DNA of 32,845 bases from an uncultured bacterium (GTDB taxonomy: Bacteria > Bacillota_I > Bacilli_A > RF39 > UBA660): assembly GCA_949288335.1 (NCBI GenBank), contig CASEJU010000055.1, positions 1 to 32,845 of the forward strand, in the 5' to 3' direction. Shown here piece by piece: positions 1 to 9,053 of the stretch. The first letter of the stretch is position 1; the number at the start of each line of letters is the position of its first letter. The position numbers and the translations under genes are program-made. Under the pieces are notes generated by a model that was given only the letters and a program-made list of their open reading frames with translations, searched no databases and was not told the DNA's origin.

Positions 1-80
1 AAATGTAATTTATATAGTGGCTATTAATATGCCAAGTTATAAAATATGTGATGACAGGACTATGATATTTTGGGCATTAA

Positions 81-124
81 CTCCAAAACCACTGTTGGGA
101 GTTCGATTCTCTCATCCCCTGCCA
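81..124 (+). tRNA. 3' half of tRNA-Trp(CCA), attachment-site remnant
   Basis: Reads as the 3' part of a tRNA-Trp: anticodon loop CTCCAAA (anticodon CCA at 83-85), 3' anticodon stem ACCAC (88-92), variable TGTT, T-arm GGGAG-TTCGATT-CTCTC (97-113), acceptor strand ATCCCCT (114-120), discriminator G, CCA (122-124). Upstream bases do not supply the partner GTGGT stem, a D-arm or the 5' acceptor AGGGGAT, so the 5' half is absent. A lone 3' half is what a tRNA-targeting integrase leaves at the distal end of an inserted element. With this orientation the element, and the intact tRNA, should lie to the left of the window. Confidence 0.85.
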
Positions 125-181
125 TTTAGATTTGAACACATGAATCTAGAATTGTATTTTTTAAGATTATGTGATAATAAT

Positions 182-208
182 AGCACCTAGAGATTGGGCG
201 CTTTTTTA
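182..208 (+). terminator. Rho-independent terminator after the tRNA-Trp fragment
   Basis: Imperfect hairpin AGCACC...GGGCGCT followed by TTTTTT. It lies about 60 bp past the tRNA-Trp 3' end, where the original tRNA transcript would terminate. This supports the right side of the fragment being chromosomal. Confidence 0.55.
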
Positions 209-241
209 TTATAATCGTTTTATTAAAAGGAGTCGAAATTT

Positions 242-898
242 ATGAATGAGTATCCACAAATTAACAATGGTAAAAAACCGAATGAAATATTAAATGCCAA
301 ATTAATATTTTGGTTACCACCAGATTCTCCATATGGAAATCTTCAATTAAAATATATGGATATCATTCAAAGAATAGATATTATCAATCACAAAATTATT
401 GACACATTTAATATCTGGAATCGTATACACAGCACTCAAGGTTTTACTTCATTTTTATTAATGCAACATCGATCTTTAAATGAAGAAATCGTTTTTCATA
501 TAAGAAGAATAACAGATGAACTCATTGGATTAGTATATTTATTAAAATTTTATGACAACAATAATTGTTATCCCAATATTATCAAAATTAATGATATTGG
601 TACATTGAAGAAGAATTTTGATCAACTTCCATTATTTAATAAATATTCAGATTTTTTAGATACTATGAATAACATTTCTAATGCTTTTAAACATAGTTTT
701 ATAAATAGTGATGTGAGTTTAATCATAGGACAATTAGAGCCATGTATAACCGCACTTCATTTACCCAGCAATAATTTATCGAAAGATTTAAAATTTTATA
801 ATATTTCTCTTAAAAATCAGCTGGTTGCACCATTCAACGAACTTTACTCAGATATCACCAAGTGGTTAAATACATTTAGTAAAAAACATCGAAATTAA
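242..898 (+). CDS. HEPN-like hypothetical protein
   Basis: 218 aa, soluble, no signal peptide or membrane segment, preceded by AAGGAG at good spacing. Mostly helical. A segment near residue 87 (RRITDELIG) and a later NAFKHSF near residue 147 resemble the helical HEPN-type hypothetical proteins found sporadically in bacterial genomic islands (pattern DELI...isNa.KHS). The classical Rx4-6H RNase motif is not clear. It stands alone next to the tRNA-Trp attachment scar, a usual place for accessory genes. A TATAAT lies just upstream at 210-215 but no good -35 is visible. Function unknown; the HEPN-like label is inference from motif resemblance. Confidence 0.6.
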   Translation: MNEYPQINNGKKPNEILNAKLIFWLPPDSPYGNLQLKYMDIIQRIDIINHKIIDTFNIWNRIHSTQGFTSFLLMQHRSLNEEIVFHIRRITDELIGLVYLLKFYDNNNCYPNIIKINDIGTLKKNFDQLPLFNKYSDFLDTMNNISNAFKHSFINSDVSLIIGQLEPCITALHLPSNNLSKDLKFYNISLKNQLVAPFNELYSDITKWLNTFSKKHRN

Positions 899-1250
899 TT
901 ATTCGTTCTTTACATTAAGTGTTTTGCTATAATAATTTAATAGAACTAAAAGATTTGTTTTAGATAAACTTAGTACGATAAAGTATTATTTTTTTATAAA
1001 AAACGTTGATTCGGCATTTCATAGTTTATACTTTGATTATATGTCAAGAGACATAAGATTTAAGAATATAATTATAGGATACATGTATTGAAATGAATAT
1101 TGCTCATATATTTTCAGAAAAAATAGGCGTAGTACAAGAATTTGTCTTGATTTAATACTAAAGAAGAATTTAAAGATAATCATAAATTAAAAGAACATAT
1201 ATAAAAAGCTATATTTCAAACAATAAAAAGAAACACTCTCTTAACATAGA
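899..1250. other. Intergenic region without an intact gene
   Basis: About 350 bp of AT-rich sequence. Short open stretches in several frames (for example from the ATG near 1041) are interrupted by stops within about 20 codons. It may be a decayed gene, but no family could be recognised. Confidence 0.5.
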
Positions 1251-1280
1251 AAAAACATACCATTAAAAAAGTATGTTTTT
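1251..1280 (-). terminator. Terminator of the FkbM-type gene
   Basis: Inverted repeat AAAAACATAC / GTATGTTTTT around a 10-nt loop. On the minus strand it ends in a T-run and directly abuts the stop codon of the methyltransferase gene. Confidence 0.8.
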
Positions 1281-2205
1281 ATATTGCAAATAAAACTATC
1301 TCCGTTGGAAAAATTATACTACCATAACATCTTAAATAAAACTTATAAGATGAATCCATATCATTAATCATTAATGGTATCTTATATAAATCCTCATGAT
1401 TATGATAAACGGATATTAATAACTTTGGATGCTCATTTTTAATATGTCTTTCACAACCTTTTAAAGCCTTTTGTTCAGAACCTTCTATATCCATTTTAAT
1501 TAAAGTTACTTTATCTTTTATGTCATTATCAATAGTAGTTGCTATAACTTCTTTATCACCAGTTTCCTTTATGGTATTAGCGGATGCCCCAGTTTCGTTT
1601 TCGTTTATGTATAACACACCCTCATGATCTGATGCTGCTTTATTAACAAACTCTATGTTCTTATACTTTCTTAAGTTACCTTTTAACACTTCAAAAGTTT
1701 CTTTAGTTATTTCATAACAATATATTTTTTTATAGCTATCTTCTCCAAAGGTATCGATATAATTTAATATAGTATCTGCCGTATACGCTCCTAAATCAAC
1801 GATTACTTCATCACTGTCTGGTTTTAATATATCTAAATCTAAATACTGCTCATAGTTTTTTTCTAAAGCATTTGCAATGGTTACAAAATCAAAGTTATAC
1901 CAGTTATTTAAAATGGCATATAAAAGCTTTTTAGAGCGATAATCAGATAATTTATTATATATAAACACATAATCATCTATATGCTCCTTTAGTGAATTAG
2001 CACGGTTGTATAACTCTTCGTATTCTTCATTACTTCTTTTAAGTTTTCCCCAGTAACCAAAGTTTGCGTAATAATCTTCTAGTGACTTTTGTGTCTCTAG
2101 TGGAATTTTAAAGAAAGCATCTTTTATGTTGTTAAACACTTCTTCCTTAGTCTTGTTTTTTATCTCAAAAGCAAGCTCATTAAATTTCTTATCTATAGTA
2201 TTCAT
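1279..2205 (-). CDS. FkbM family methyltransferase
   Basis: 308 aa SAM-dependent methyltransferase of the FkbM type (PF05050). The N-terminal ~110 residues are helical and not recognised. The Rossmann domain starts near residue 135 with the glycine-poor motif I VDLGAY, followed by the acidic residue of motif II (CYE). The characteristic LIKMDIEGSE motif lies near residue 235. Strong AAGGAGG seven bases before ATG. Family members usually O-methylate sugars or small molecules, or act on glycans; substrate unknown here. Monocistronic, with its own terminator; upstream TATAAT at 2233-2238 is a probable -10. No glycan cluster is adjacent. Confidence 0.85.
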   Translation of the reverse strand: MNTIDKKFNELAFEIKNKTKEEVFNNIKDAFFKIPLETQKSLEDYYANFGYWGKLKRSNEEYEELYNRANSLKEHIDDYVFIYNKLSDYRSKKLLYAILNNWYNFDFVTIANALEKNYEQYLDLDILKPDSDEVIVDLGAYTADTILNYIDTFGEDSYKKIYCYEITKETFEVLKGNLRKYKNIEFVNKAASDHEGVLYINENETGASANTIKETGDKEVIATTIDNDIKDKVTLIKMDIEGSEQKALKGCERHIKNEHPKLLISVYHNHEDLYKIPLMINDMDSSYKFYLRCYGSIIFPTEIVLFAI

Positions 2206-2261
2206 TTTATCCTCCTTTTTACCAGCTAAGATATTATATGAAAATAAAATGAAAGTAGCAT

Positions 2262-2295
2262 AAAAAAATAAAAGATAAAGAAAACTATCTTTTAT
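2262..2295 (-). terminator. Terminator of the DUF2975-XRE-DUF4173 operon
   Basis: AAAGATA...TATCTTT hairpin followed on the minus strand by a T-rich tract, directly at the stop codon of the last operon gene. Confidence 0.7.
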
Positions 2296-2777
2296 TTTAA
2301 ATTAACATAATACAAGGTGTTACTATCAATATCAAAAAAGTAAATCATATACTTATGTTTTCCACGTTCGTTTAAATAGAAGTAATCTCCTTTCGATATA
2401 ACAGTATCATCAAAATCGTATTCTTTTTGTCTGTCTTCTTTTTCCATTAATTCTTTAACGTTTGTAAAAATATCCTTAATTTTATTTATATCTTCTTCTT
2501 TAACATCCTGGTAAATATCATCTTTTAAAACAGAAGATGCACCTTTATAATAATACTTGCCATAGTCTAAGTAATTACCGTTAGTGTTTCTACCAAACGA
2601 TTCATAAAAGTCATAATATCCTTTAGGAACGTTTGCGTTTTTTGAATATCCACTACTTATACCTGATATTACAATATAAACTATAACGAATGTTATAACT
2701 ATGAACGGGACCGAAAAAAGTAGTCCTAAAGTTATCCAAATAAGTTTTTTCGTCTCTTTTTTTACATCGATATCCAT
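2292..2777 (-). CDS. Hypothetical membrane-anchored protein
   Basis: 161 aa. A charged N-terminus is followed by one long hydrophobic segment (about residues 13-39) and then a hydrophilic, Tyr/Asp/Lys-rich domain of about 120 residues that should be extracytoplasmic. No family recognised. Its start overlaps the end of the upstream DUF4173-like gene by 16 bp, so it is probably translationally coupled and part of the same four-gene operon. Confidence 0.75.
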   Translation of the reverse strand: MDIDVKKETKKLIWITLGLLFSVPFIVITFVIVYIVISGISSGYSKNANVPKGYYDFYESFGRNTNGNYLDYGKYYYKGASSVLKDDIYQDVKEEDINKIKDIFTNVKELMEKEDRQKEYDFDDTVISKGDYFYLNERGKHKYMIYFFDIDSNTLYYVNLK

Positions 2778-3985
2778 AATTTATTCACAAGTCCTATAAA
2801 CCAATCATTACAAACGTATAAATTAAGAACGTAGAACGTTGTCATTATCATTAAAAACTTTATTCCGTCATGATTTAATCCTTTTAGTATTTTTTTAGCG
2901 ATTAACATAAACAAAATAAGTTCCATGGCCAAAAATAATATTACTTGTAATCTTAAAATGGTAAATCCAAAACGTTCTATGTATAAAAACATTCTATAAT
3001 AAGAGTTAAAGATCAAAAACGCTGAGAATATAACCAATAACAAAACCAAGTTTTTAGTTACTTTACTTTTTTCTATGTTCTTTGTTTTATACATTAAATA
3101 AAGAATTATAGAAAAGTTTATTAACGTTACGAACAATAACTGGAAAAATCCTTCCCTTGCGTAGCTTGAGTATATATAACCATCAGGTATTTGTAAGAAG
3201 TTTCCACATAATTTTGATACTTCTGATATTAAGAATAGCACAAACACGAAGTTCACCACTGATAACATTGAAATAACAATGGTATTATCAATGAATTTAT
3301 ACTTAGTTTCCTTCATTTCTAAGTTTTTATTTCTTAGCAAGTTTATTCCTATACTAAACAATATTATAAAATATATAACAAACTTTATTATGTTTCCTAA
3401 GTTAAAGTCAAAGGAAAATAATATTTTATCCATGAACTCACTAAAATAATCATCCGCACTAGAAAGTAAAAGAATAATAACAACGGAAAACACAAGTCCT
3501 ATTGCAATTCCCGCGATCACTTTTAATACGTTTCCCATTTTTCCACTTACACTTCTAATTTTAAGATATTTAAAGTTTTTAAAAATATGCTGTGGAAAAA
3601 GTTTAAACATAAAGGAAATATTTTTCAAAGACACCACGTAATTCTTATTTATTAACAAGAATAAAAACGTTGATATTAAAATTGGTAACACAATAAGGTT
3701 TAATATCATGTTAACCTGTGCAATCTCACAGTCAAAAAAACCTAAAATTACGTTACTAATCAAAATAAGAATGATTGGTATTAACATAAAGTATGCTTTT
3801 TTATTAACATCTTTATCATCCATTACCAATATAATGCTGCATAATAATAACGCTAAGAAAGGAAAACAAACGTTTTTAAAATACCAATTTACATCTAGAC
3901 TACCTATTATAACTATTAAAATAGCAGATATTAAAGGAACAAAAATGCTATCTTTTTTTATTTTAATTTCTTCCATCTTCATCAC
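2762..3985 (-). CDS. DUF4173-like polytopic membrane protein
   Basis: 407 aa with roughly ten hydrophobic segments. It carries the features of the DUF4153/DUF4173 group: a LLSSADDYFSEF segment near residue 178 and YYRMFLYIERFGFT-type residues near 330, just before the last helices. Molecular function is unknown, but members commonly lie beside small XRE regulators in Bacillota. Its start lies inside the 3' end of the XRE gene and its end overlaps the next gene, so it is a mid-operon cistron. Confidence 0.8.
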   Translation of the reverse strand: MMKMEEIKIKKDSIFVPLISAILIVIIGSLDVNWYFKNVCFPFLALLLCSIILVMDDKDVNKKAYFMLIPIILILISNVILGFFDCEIAQVNMILNLIVLPILISTFLFLLINKNYVVSLKNISFMFKLFPQHIFKNFKYLKIRSVSGKMGNVLKVIAGIAIGLVFSVVIILLLSSADDYFSEFMDKILFSFDFNLGNIIKFVIYFIILFSIGINLLRNKNLEMKETKYKFIDNTIVISMLSVVNFVFVLFLISEVSKLCGNFLQIPDGYIYSSYAREGFFQLLFVTLINFSIILYLMYKTKNIEKSKVTKNLVLLLVIFSAFLIFNSYYRMFLYIERFGFTILRLQVILFLAMELILFMLIAKKILKGLNHDGIKFLMIMTTFYVLNLYVCNDWFIGLVNKLWISM

Positions 3986-4181
3986 CCTTATACTCTAGTA
4001 TGTCACTAGGCTGACAGTTAAGAGCTTTACAAATTGCTTCAAGCGTAGAGAACCTAATCGCCTTGGCTTTATTAGTTTTTAAAATAGAAAGATTAGTTGT
4101 TGTAATACCCGTTTTTTCACTAAGTTCGTTTAATGACATTTTTCTTTTAGCCATCATAACATCTAAATTAACTATTATCAT
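3963..4181 (-). CDS. Small XRE-family (Cro/CI-type) regulator
   Basis: 72 aa, essentially one helix-turn-helix domain: KMSLNELSEKTGITTTNLSIL, then FSTLEAICKALNCQPSDILEY. This is the YozG-like compact repressor type usually paired with DUF2975 membrane proteins. I chose the ATG at 4181 because AGGTG lies six bases upstream; an in-frame GTG at 4190 sits inside that ribosome binding site. It immediately follows the DUF2975 gene and overlaps the DUF4173 gene. It probably regulates this operon, although no operator could be defined. Confidence 0.88.
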   Translation of the reverse strand: MIIVNLDVMMAKRKMSLNELSEKTGITTTNLSILKTNKAKAIRFSTLEAICKALNCQPSDILEYKGDEDGRN

Positions 4182-4190
4182 ACCCATCAC

Positions 4191-4643
4191 CTACACCGTT
4201 AAATCCACTTCGTTTTTATAACAAATAGCAGCTTTTATAACCTCCGCTAACAAATAAAAACTAAGTGATATTAAAAAGCATAAAATCGCTACCACAAACG
4301 AAAGTAGAGTTGGAATGAAAAATGATTTTATAATAACTATCAAAAATAAAACCATAAACATAACTGCCATTACTTTTAAAGATCTTTCTATTTCTTTTCT
4401 AAAGGGGCTTTTTTTATAAATAACGTTAAATAGTCCAATTAGTTTATAAACAATGAACAAACAAATTACGTAACACAAGTAAAACGCTAACCTATATAAC
4501 ATACTATGAACATCAAATGCCTTTATACTAGAATCCTTAAATAAATCATATAAATCTGGTAAAAACACCAATCCCATAACACCAAGTATTAAAATAATTA
4601 TTAATATAATTGATATTACTTTTGCAATAATACTTTTCTTCAA
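4191..4643 (-). CDS. DUF2975 family membrane protein
   Basis: 150 aa, four predicted membrane helices (about 7-29, 47-70, 88-108 and 112-136). The SPFRKE segment between helices 2 and 3 and the terminal DLTV match the DUF2975 family, which is almost always encoded beside a small XRE regulator, as here. Translation most likely starts at TTG: GAGGTG is seven bases upstream and the nearby ATG at 4650 is out of frame. First gene of the operon behind a perfect sigma-A promoter. The biochemical role of the family is unknown; a membrane sensor partner of the regulator is a common suggestion. Confidence 0.85.
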   Translation of the reverse strand: MKKSIIAKVISIILIIILILGVMGLVFLPDLYDLFKDSSIKAFDVHSMLYRLAFYLCYVICLFIVYKLIGLFNVIYKKSPFRKEIERSLKVMAVMFMVLFLIVIIKSFFIPTLLSFVVAILCFLISLSFYLLAEVIKAAICYKNEVDLTV

Positions 4644-4662
4644 ATTTCATCACCTCAAATAA

Positions 4663-4691
4663 ATTATATGATTTATATTATCATTTGTCAA
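4663..4691 (-). promoter_or_regulatory. Consensus sigma-A promoter of the DUF2975 operon
   Basis: On the minus strand TTGACA (4691-4686), 17-bp spacer, TATAAT (4668-4663). Both hexamers and the spacing match the consensus exactly, implying strong unregulated initiation or control by a repressor. Confidence 0.9.
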
Positions 4692-4814
4692 TATATTTTT
4701 ATCGTTTATCATAAACTTATATATGATTTACATTCATAACAAACATTCTTTGTTTAAAAAAATGTTTTATGGCACAAAATAAATAAGTGATGCAAGTATA
4801 TATTCCTATAAAAG

Positions 4815-4850
4815 CAAAAAAATAGTGCTTATTTTAAACACTATTTTTTA
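4815..4850 (-). terminator. Terminator of the ABC exporter operon
   Basis: AAAAAATAGTG / CACTATTTTTT inverted repeat with a loop of about 12 nt, overlapping the stop codon of the permease gene and followed on the minus strand by Ts. Confidence 0.85.
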
Positions 4851-7800
4851 TTCAACGCTTTTTAAAGATTCTATCATATCAATTTTCTTTAGTGAGTAAT
4901 GTGTAATTATAGTAACTATTATGGTAAACAAGATGGTTATTAAAGCTGCACCTACAAAACTAAAGAAATTTATGTGTCTAATAAACCTTACCATTTCTAT
5001 TTCAACGGTATCAATTATTATGTTAGTTAAGAAGACTCCAAATAAAAGCCCAAACATAATTCCTATAATAGTTAATATAATAGTTTCTTTATTAATGTAA
5101 TTATCTACTTCTTTATGAGTAAAACCAAGTACTTTAAGCGTTGCTATTTCTCTTTTTCTTTCACTTATGTTTATGTAAGATAAATTATATAAAACAACAA
5201 ATGATAAGCACGCTGATAATATTATTAATATAACAACTATACTATCTAATGATTTTAACATGTTATCTATTGTTCTTATCGTACTTTGGGTAGAAATAAC
5301 CGTCATTACGTTATCACTTTTTAATAATTCTTTTGAAACGTTATCTTCTTGTTTGCTTTCTTTTAGTTTAGTAAACACAACGTTAGTCTCGTACTCACCA
5401 AAGTTATTTTCATAAGTTTGTTTATTCATGAAAACATAATGTCCAACGTAGTTTTCACATATTCCTGATACAACAAACTCATAACTAACACCATTTGCGT
5501 CTTGAACGCTTATTTTATCTCCTACTTTGGTATTGGTTAAATCCGCTATTTTATCCGTTATTATAACTCTATTATTCTCTAATTTTAACTCTTTTTTGGT
5601 TTTAACATCGTTTAATGATAAAATGCTGTTTAATCCATTTTCTAACGTTAAAACATTAACACTATAACCATTTGATGTTCCGGTAATTATGTTGGTGTTT
5701 AAAGTTTCTTTTATCTTTTTATTAGAAAACAAATCATTTATTTCATCATTAGTTGTTCCATCGTTTAGATAAACCATGTTATCAAAGTTAAACACGTTTT
5801 GAAATTGGTAAGTTGGAATATCAACAATTGAATCTCTTATACCAAAACCAGTTAAGATTAATCCGGTGCATCCTAATATACCAACGATTGTCATAATAAC
5901 TCTTTTTTTATCTCTAAAAATGTTTCTTACGATTACTTTATTAGAAAAACTTAACCTGTTCCATATGAACGGAATTTTTTCCAATAACACCCTTTTACCA
6001 TTTGAAGGAGCTTTAGGTCTCATTAATTCGGATGGTTTTTCTTTTACTACCTTTCTTATTGTTAAAAGTGTTGTTCCGCATATACAAACAAGCGCGATTA
6101 AGCAGCCTAAAATAACATAAGTAGGATTATAATCATATGAGAAACCTGGAATATCAAAGATTATTCCGTATATATTCCATATGTATCTAGGAAGAATAAA
6201 GTATCCTAAAACGCATCCCAAAACGCATCCTAAAAAACACGCTAAAAAAGCATATAACACGTATTTTTTTCTTATGTGTTTGTTGCTAAAACCTAGTGAT
6301 TTTAAGGTTCCTATCTCACCTCTATCATCTTCTACCATTCTAGACATTGAAATAAGGCTAATTAATACCGCAACAACAAAGAAAATCGTTGGAAAAACAT
6401 CAGATAAATTAGCAACACTATTACTATCATTAATAAAGTTTTGGTAAGTACTATCATCTAATCTATCATATAAATACCAAGTACACTTAGGTATTTCATC
6501 AAGACTTTTTCTAGCATCACTTATTTTATTTTCAAAAGCTAACTTACTATTATAATATTCTTTTAAATTATCATTATATAAATTTAAGTTACTATTATAA
6601 CTTGAAATAGCGTTATTATAAGATGCAAGCCCGTTTTGATACTCATTATAATAACTTACGTATAAATCGTAAGACTCATCATACTTAAGTTTCATGCTAT
6701 CATATGAACTAGTGCCTTTTAGATACTCGTTTTTAGCATCTTCAATTTTAGTTATGCCATTAAATAACTCATTAGTTTTATCGGTGTTATCTTTATAAAG
6801 TCTTAAAAAACTTATTATTTTATCATAGTTTGGAACACTATTAGGTAACGCGTTAATTATCATATCAATGTTATTAGGATCAGAAAAGTATCCGTTTTCC
6901 ATTAAATATGTTAAGACGTTTAGTGCGTTTTTAATTTCATTATAATTTTCATTATCACTAGGAATGCTATTTATAAGATCTTCTTTGGTAATTTTACCTT
7001 TAACATAATCAACTATTTTATCATCAAGGTTAAGTTCGTATATACTATCTACCGTTTTTATTACGTTTTCATAATTAGGTAAGTTAGTTGGAATTAAACT
7101 TATAACAACTGGTTTTGTTATGTCTTCATCATATAAATCATTATTAATTTTTATAACATCATCATAAGTTAAATCATATTCTTTTAGGTTGTTATTAATT
7201 TCGTTTATACTTAAATCTATTTGTTTTTTAGCATTTATAAGTTTGTTATTTGCTTTTTCTAATTCGTCTTTAAAAGTATCAAGCAATTTTTCATTATTAG
7301 AAAGTTCTATGCTAGCATTATCTAGCGTTATTTTTGTACTATCTAGTTTTAATTTTCCACTATCAAGCTCTTTTTTTGCACCATCTAATTTTGCTTTAGC
7401 ACTATTTAGTTCATATACACCATCATTTTCATTTTTTGTTATCTCTTCGTTTAGAGCATCATATATTTCTTTATATCTTTCGTTTTGTGCATCTTTTTTT
7501 ATTGCCTCAATTTCCTTTAAGGCGTTATTTATAATTTTTTTATAATCTTTTGAGTTAGTAACCTCATTTTTAGCACCTTTTACCGTAACGTACATTTCGG
7601 TATAATAATCCAGGTTAAAATTATCTTTATTTACGTATGCATAATAGTTTATTTTACCCGTTCCTAAATTAGTGTTTCCTCTATCTGATGATGAGTTTGC
7701 ACTATTTATGTACAAAGGACTTTTAACAGTTCCTACTATCTTTAAATTAGTTTCTTTAAAAGTATCATCATTTTCTATTTTAATATAATCTCCAAGTTTT

Positions 7801-8225
7801 AAGTTGTTTTTATCAAGAAGAGCTTCTTCTACTAAGATTTCATTATTTTTTTTAGGCTCTCTTCCAGACGTTATTTTAACTTCATTTACACCATCATCTA
7901 GCGCGATTAACTTAACAACCGGCTTTCTTTTTCCTATTTTCATTACAACGTCTTTTGAATTTGTTAAGTAAGCATCTTCTACCGAATCTAACTTTTCTAC
8001 CTCTAAGGCACTTTTTTCGGTAAATCCAAGCGTTGAAATTAACTTTATATCATAATAATTTGATTCATCATAATAATCATCAAGCGATGCCATCATGCAA
8101 GGTGCCGCCATGGTAATTCCAACGAATACACCAACTCCCAAGAAACTCATAACAAGAAGTGATAAAAACCTTTTAAATGATGATTTTATTTCTCTAAAAC
8201 AGGTCGTATTAATTCTATTTTTCAT
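4848..8225 (-). CDS. FtsX/MacB-type ABC transporter permease
   Basis: 1125 aa. One N-terminal membrane helix (about 17-38), a large extracytoplasmic region (about 40-620) whose middle is a long Lys/Asn/Glu-rich helical, coiled-coil-like stretch, then FtsX-type three-helix units near 615-735 and 1005-1115, with a second extracytoplasmic domain between them. TLKSLGF and TLKVLGF coupling-type motifs follow the first helix of each unit. This is the architecture of large Bacillota lipoprotein or peptide export permeases related to MacB/YvrN. It starts three bases after the stop of the ATPase gene, so the two form one transporter. Substrate unknown. Confidence 0.88.
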   Translation of the reverse strand: MKNRINTTCFREIKSSFKRFLSLLVMSFLGVGVFVGITMAAPCMMASLDDYYDESNYYDIKLISTLGFTEKSALEVEKLDSVEDAYLTNSKDVVMKIGKRKPVVKLIALDDGVNEVKITSGREPKKNNEILVEEALLDKNNLKLGDYIKIENDDTFKETNLKIVGTVKSPLYINSANSSSDRGNTNLGTGKINYYAYVNKDNFNLDYYTEMYVTVKGAKNEVTNSKDYKKIINNALKEIEAIKKDAQNERYKEIYDALNEEITKNENDGVYELNSAKAKLDGAKKELDSGKLKLDSTKITLDNASIELSNNEKLLDTFKDELEKANNKLINAKKQIDLSINEINNNLKEYDLTYDDVIKINNDLYDEDITKPVVISLIPTNLPNYENVIKTVDSIYELNLDDKIVDYVKGKITKEDLINSIPSDNENYNEIKNALNVLTYLMENGYFSDPNNIDMIINALPNSVPNYDKIISFLRLYKDNTDKTNELFNGITKIEDAKNEYLKGTSSYDSMKLKYDESYDLYVSYYNEYQNGLASYNNAISSYNSNLNLYNDNLKEYYNSKLAFENKISDARKSLDEIPKCTWYLYDRLDDSTYQNFINDSNSVANLSDVFPTIFFVVAVLISLISMSRMVEDDRGEIGTLKSLGFSNKHIRKKYVLYAFLACFLGCVLGCVLGYFILPRYIWNIYGIIFDIPGFSYDYNPTYVILGCLIALVCICGTTLLTIRKVVKEKPSELMRPKAPSNGKRVLLEKIPFIWNRLSFSNKVIVRNIFRDKKRVIMTIVGILGCTGLILTGFGIRDSIVDIPTYQFQNVFNFDNMVYLNDGTTNDEINDLFSNKKIKETLNTNIITGTSNGYSVNVLTLENGLNSILSLNDVKTKKELKLENNRVIITDKIADLTNTKVGDKISVQDANGVSYEFVVSGICENYVGHYVFMNKQTYENNFGEYETNVVFTKLKESKQEDNVSKELLKSDNVMTVISTQSTIRTIDNMLKSLDSIVVILIILSACLSFVVLYNLSYINISERKREIATLKVLGFTHKEVDNYINKETIILTIIGIMFGLLFGVFLTNIIIDTVEIEMVRFIRHINFFSFVGAALITILFTIIVTIITHYSLKKIDMIESLKSVE

Positions 8226-8228
8226 AAA

Positions 8229-8930
8229 TTACCACTCTATTTCATCAATACTTTTTGGTTTTTTGTTAATAACTACGTCACTTACACTACCATTTTTAAA
8301 CTTAATTATCTTATCTGCCATTGGTGCTATCGCAGCGTTATGAGTAATTATTACAACGGTCATATGTTCTTTTCTTGATGTTTCTTCAAGTAGTTTTAAA
8401 ATCTGTTTACCTGTTTTATAATCAAGCGCTCCGGTTGGTTCATCACATAAAAGTAGTTTAGGATTTTTAGCGATTGCACGAGCGATTGCAACTCTTTGCT
8501 GTTCTCCTCCGGATAGTTGTGACGGAAAGTTATCCATCCTTCCTTTTAACCCGACTTTGTTTAAAATTGTTTTAGGATTTAAATGGTCTTTACATAGCTG
8601 TACGGCAAGCTCTACGTTTTCTAGTGCCGTTAGGTTTTGCACCAAGTTATAAAATTGAAACACAAAACCAATGTTATTTCTGCGGTACATAATTAAATCT
8701 TTTTCGCTGTAATCAGTGATGTTTTTTTTATCTACTATAACATCACCACTAGTTACGGTATCCATTCCACCTAATATGTTTAAACAAGTTGTTTTACCCG
8801 CTCCAGATGGACCTAGTATTACAACAAGCTCTCCTTTTTCTATTTCAAAAGAAGTTTTATTAAGTGCTTTTATCTTTACTTCGCCCATTTGGTATACTTT
8901 ATTTACGTTTTTAAATTCAATATAAGCCAA
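8229..8930 (-). CDS. ABC transporter ATP-binding protein, MacB/LolD type
   Basis: 233 aa ATPase with every nucleotide-binding motif: Walker [11 protein letters not shown]-loop in FVFQFYN, signature LSGGEQQ, Walker B LLLCDEP, D-loop GALD and H-loop ITHN. The short MacB/LolD/BceA-type protein with TGALD after Walker B pairs with FtsX-type permeases, and such a gene is directly downstream. I place the start at TTG 8930 (protein begins MAYIEFKNV) because AGAGGGTGG sits just upstream; an upstream in-frame ATG would add an 18-residue extension that the family lacks. Confidence 0.93.
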   Translation of the reverse strand: MAYIEFKNVNKVYQMGEVKIKALNKTSFEIEKGELVVILGPSGAGKTTCLNILGGMDTVTSGDVIVDKKNITDYSEKDLIMYRRNNIGFVFQFYNLVQNLTALENVELAVQLCKDHLNPKTILNKVGLKGRMDNFPSQLSGGEQQRVAIARAIAKNPKLLLCDEPTGALDYKTGKQILKLLEETSRKEHMTVVIITHNAAIAPMADKIIKFKNGSVSDVVINKKPKSIDEIEW

Positions 8931-8954
8931 TATAACCACCCTCTTTAGTGATAT

Positions 8955-8984
8955 ATTATACAACAAAAAAACAAATTTTTTCAA
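8955..8984 (-). promoter_or_regulatory. Probable promoter of the ABC exporter operon
   Basis: Minus-strand TTGAAA (8984-8979), 18-bp spacer, TATAAT (8960-8955), about 25 bp before the TTG start of the ATPase gene. Confidence 0.65.
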
Positions 8985-9023
8985 TTTTTATTTTATTATT
9001 AATTATTTTTAATAATTAAACTA

Positions 9024-9053
9024 AAAAACAGTTCTTATTTTAAACTGTTTTAT
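9024..9053 (-). terminator. Terminator of the surface-protein pair
   Basis: AAAACAGTT...AACTGTTTT hairpin with loop CTTATTTT, next to the stop of the downstream surface-protein gene. Its loop resembles that of the terminator at 4815-4850. Confidence 0.75.

Noticed and set aside
81-124. 3' end of tmRNA (ssrA)
   Set aside because: The T-arm and CCA end first suggested tmRNA, but the discriminator is G, a pairing U70 for alanine is absent, and the anticodon-loop CTCCAAA and T-arm match tRNA-Trp.
30-190. 53-codon open frame reading through the tRNA-Trp fragment
   Set aside because: It crosses the tRNA fragment, has no ribosome binding site and no recognisable features.
899-1250. Transposase remnant
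   Set aside because: Short Arg/Lys-rich stretches look suggestive, but no DDE or HTH motif could be defended.
5866-7545. Open frames on the plus strand inside the ABC permease gene
   Set aside because: They are antisense to a large, well-supported gene and have no ribosome binding sites.
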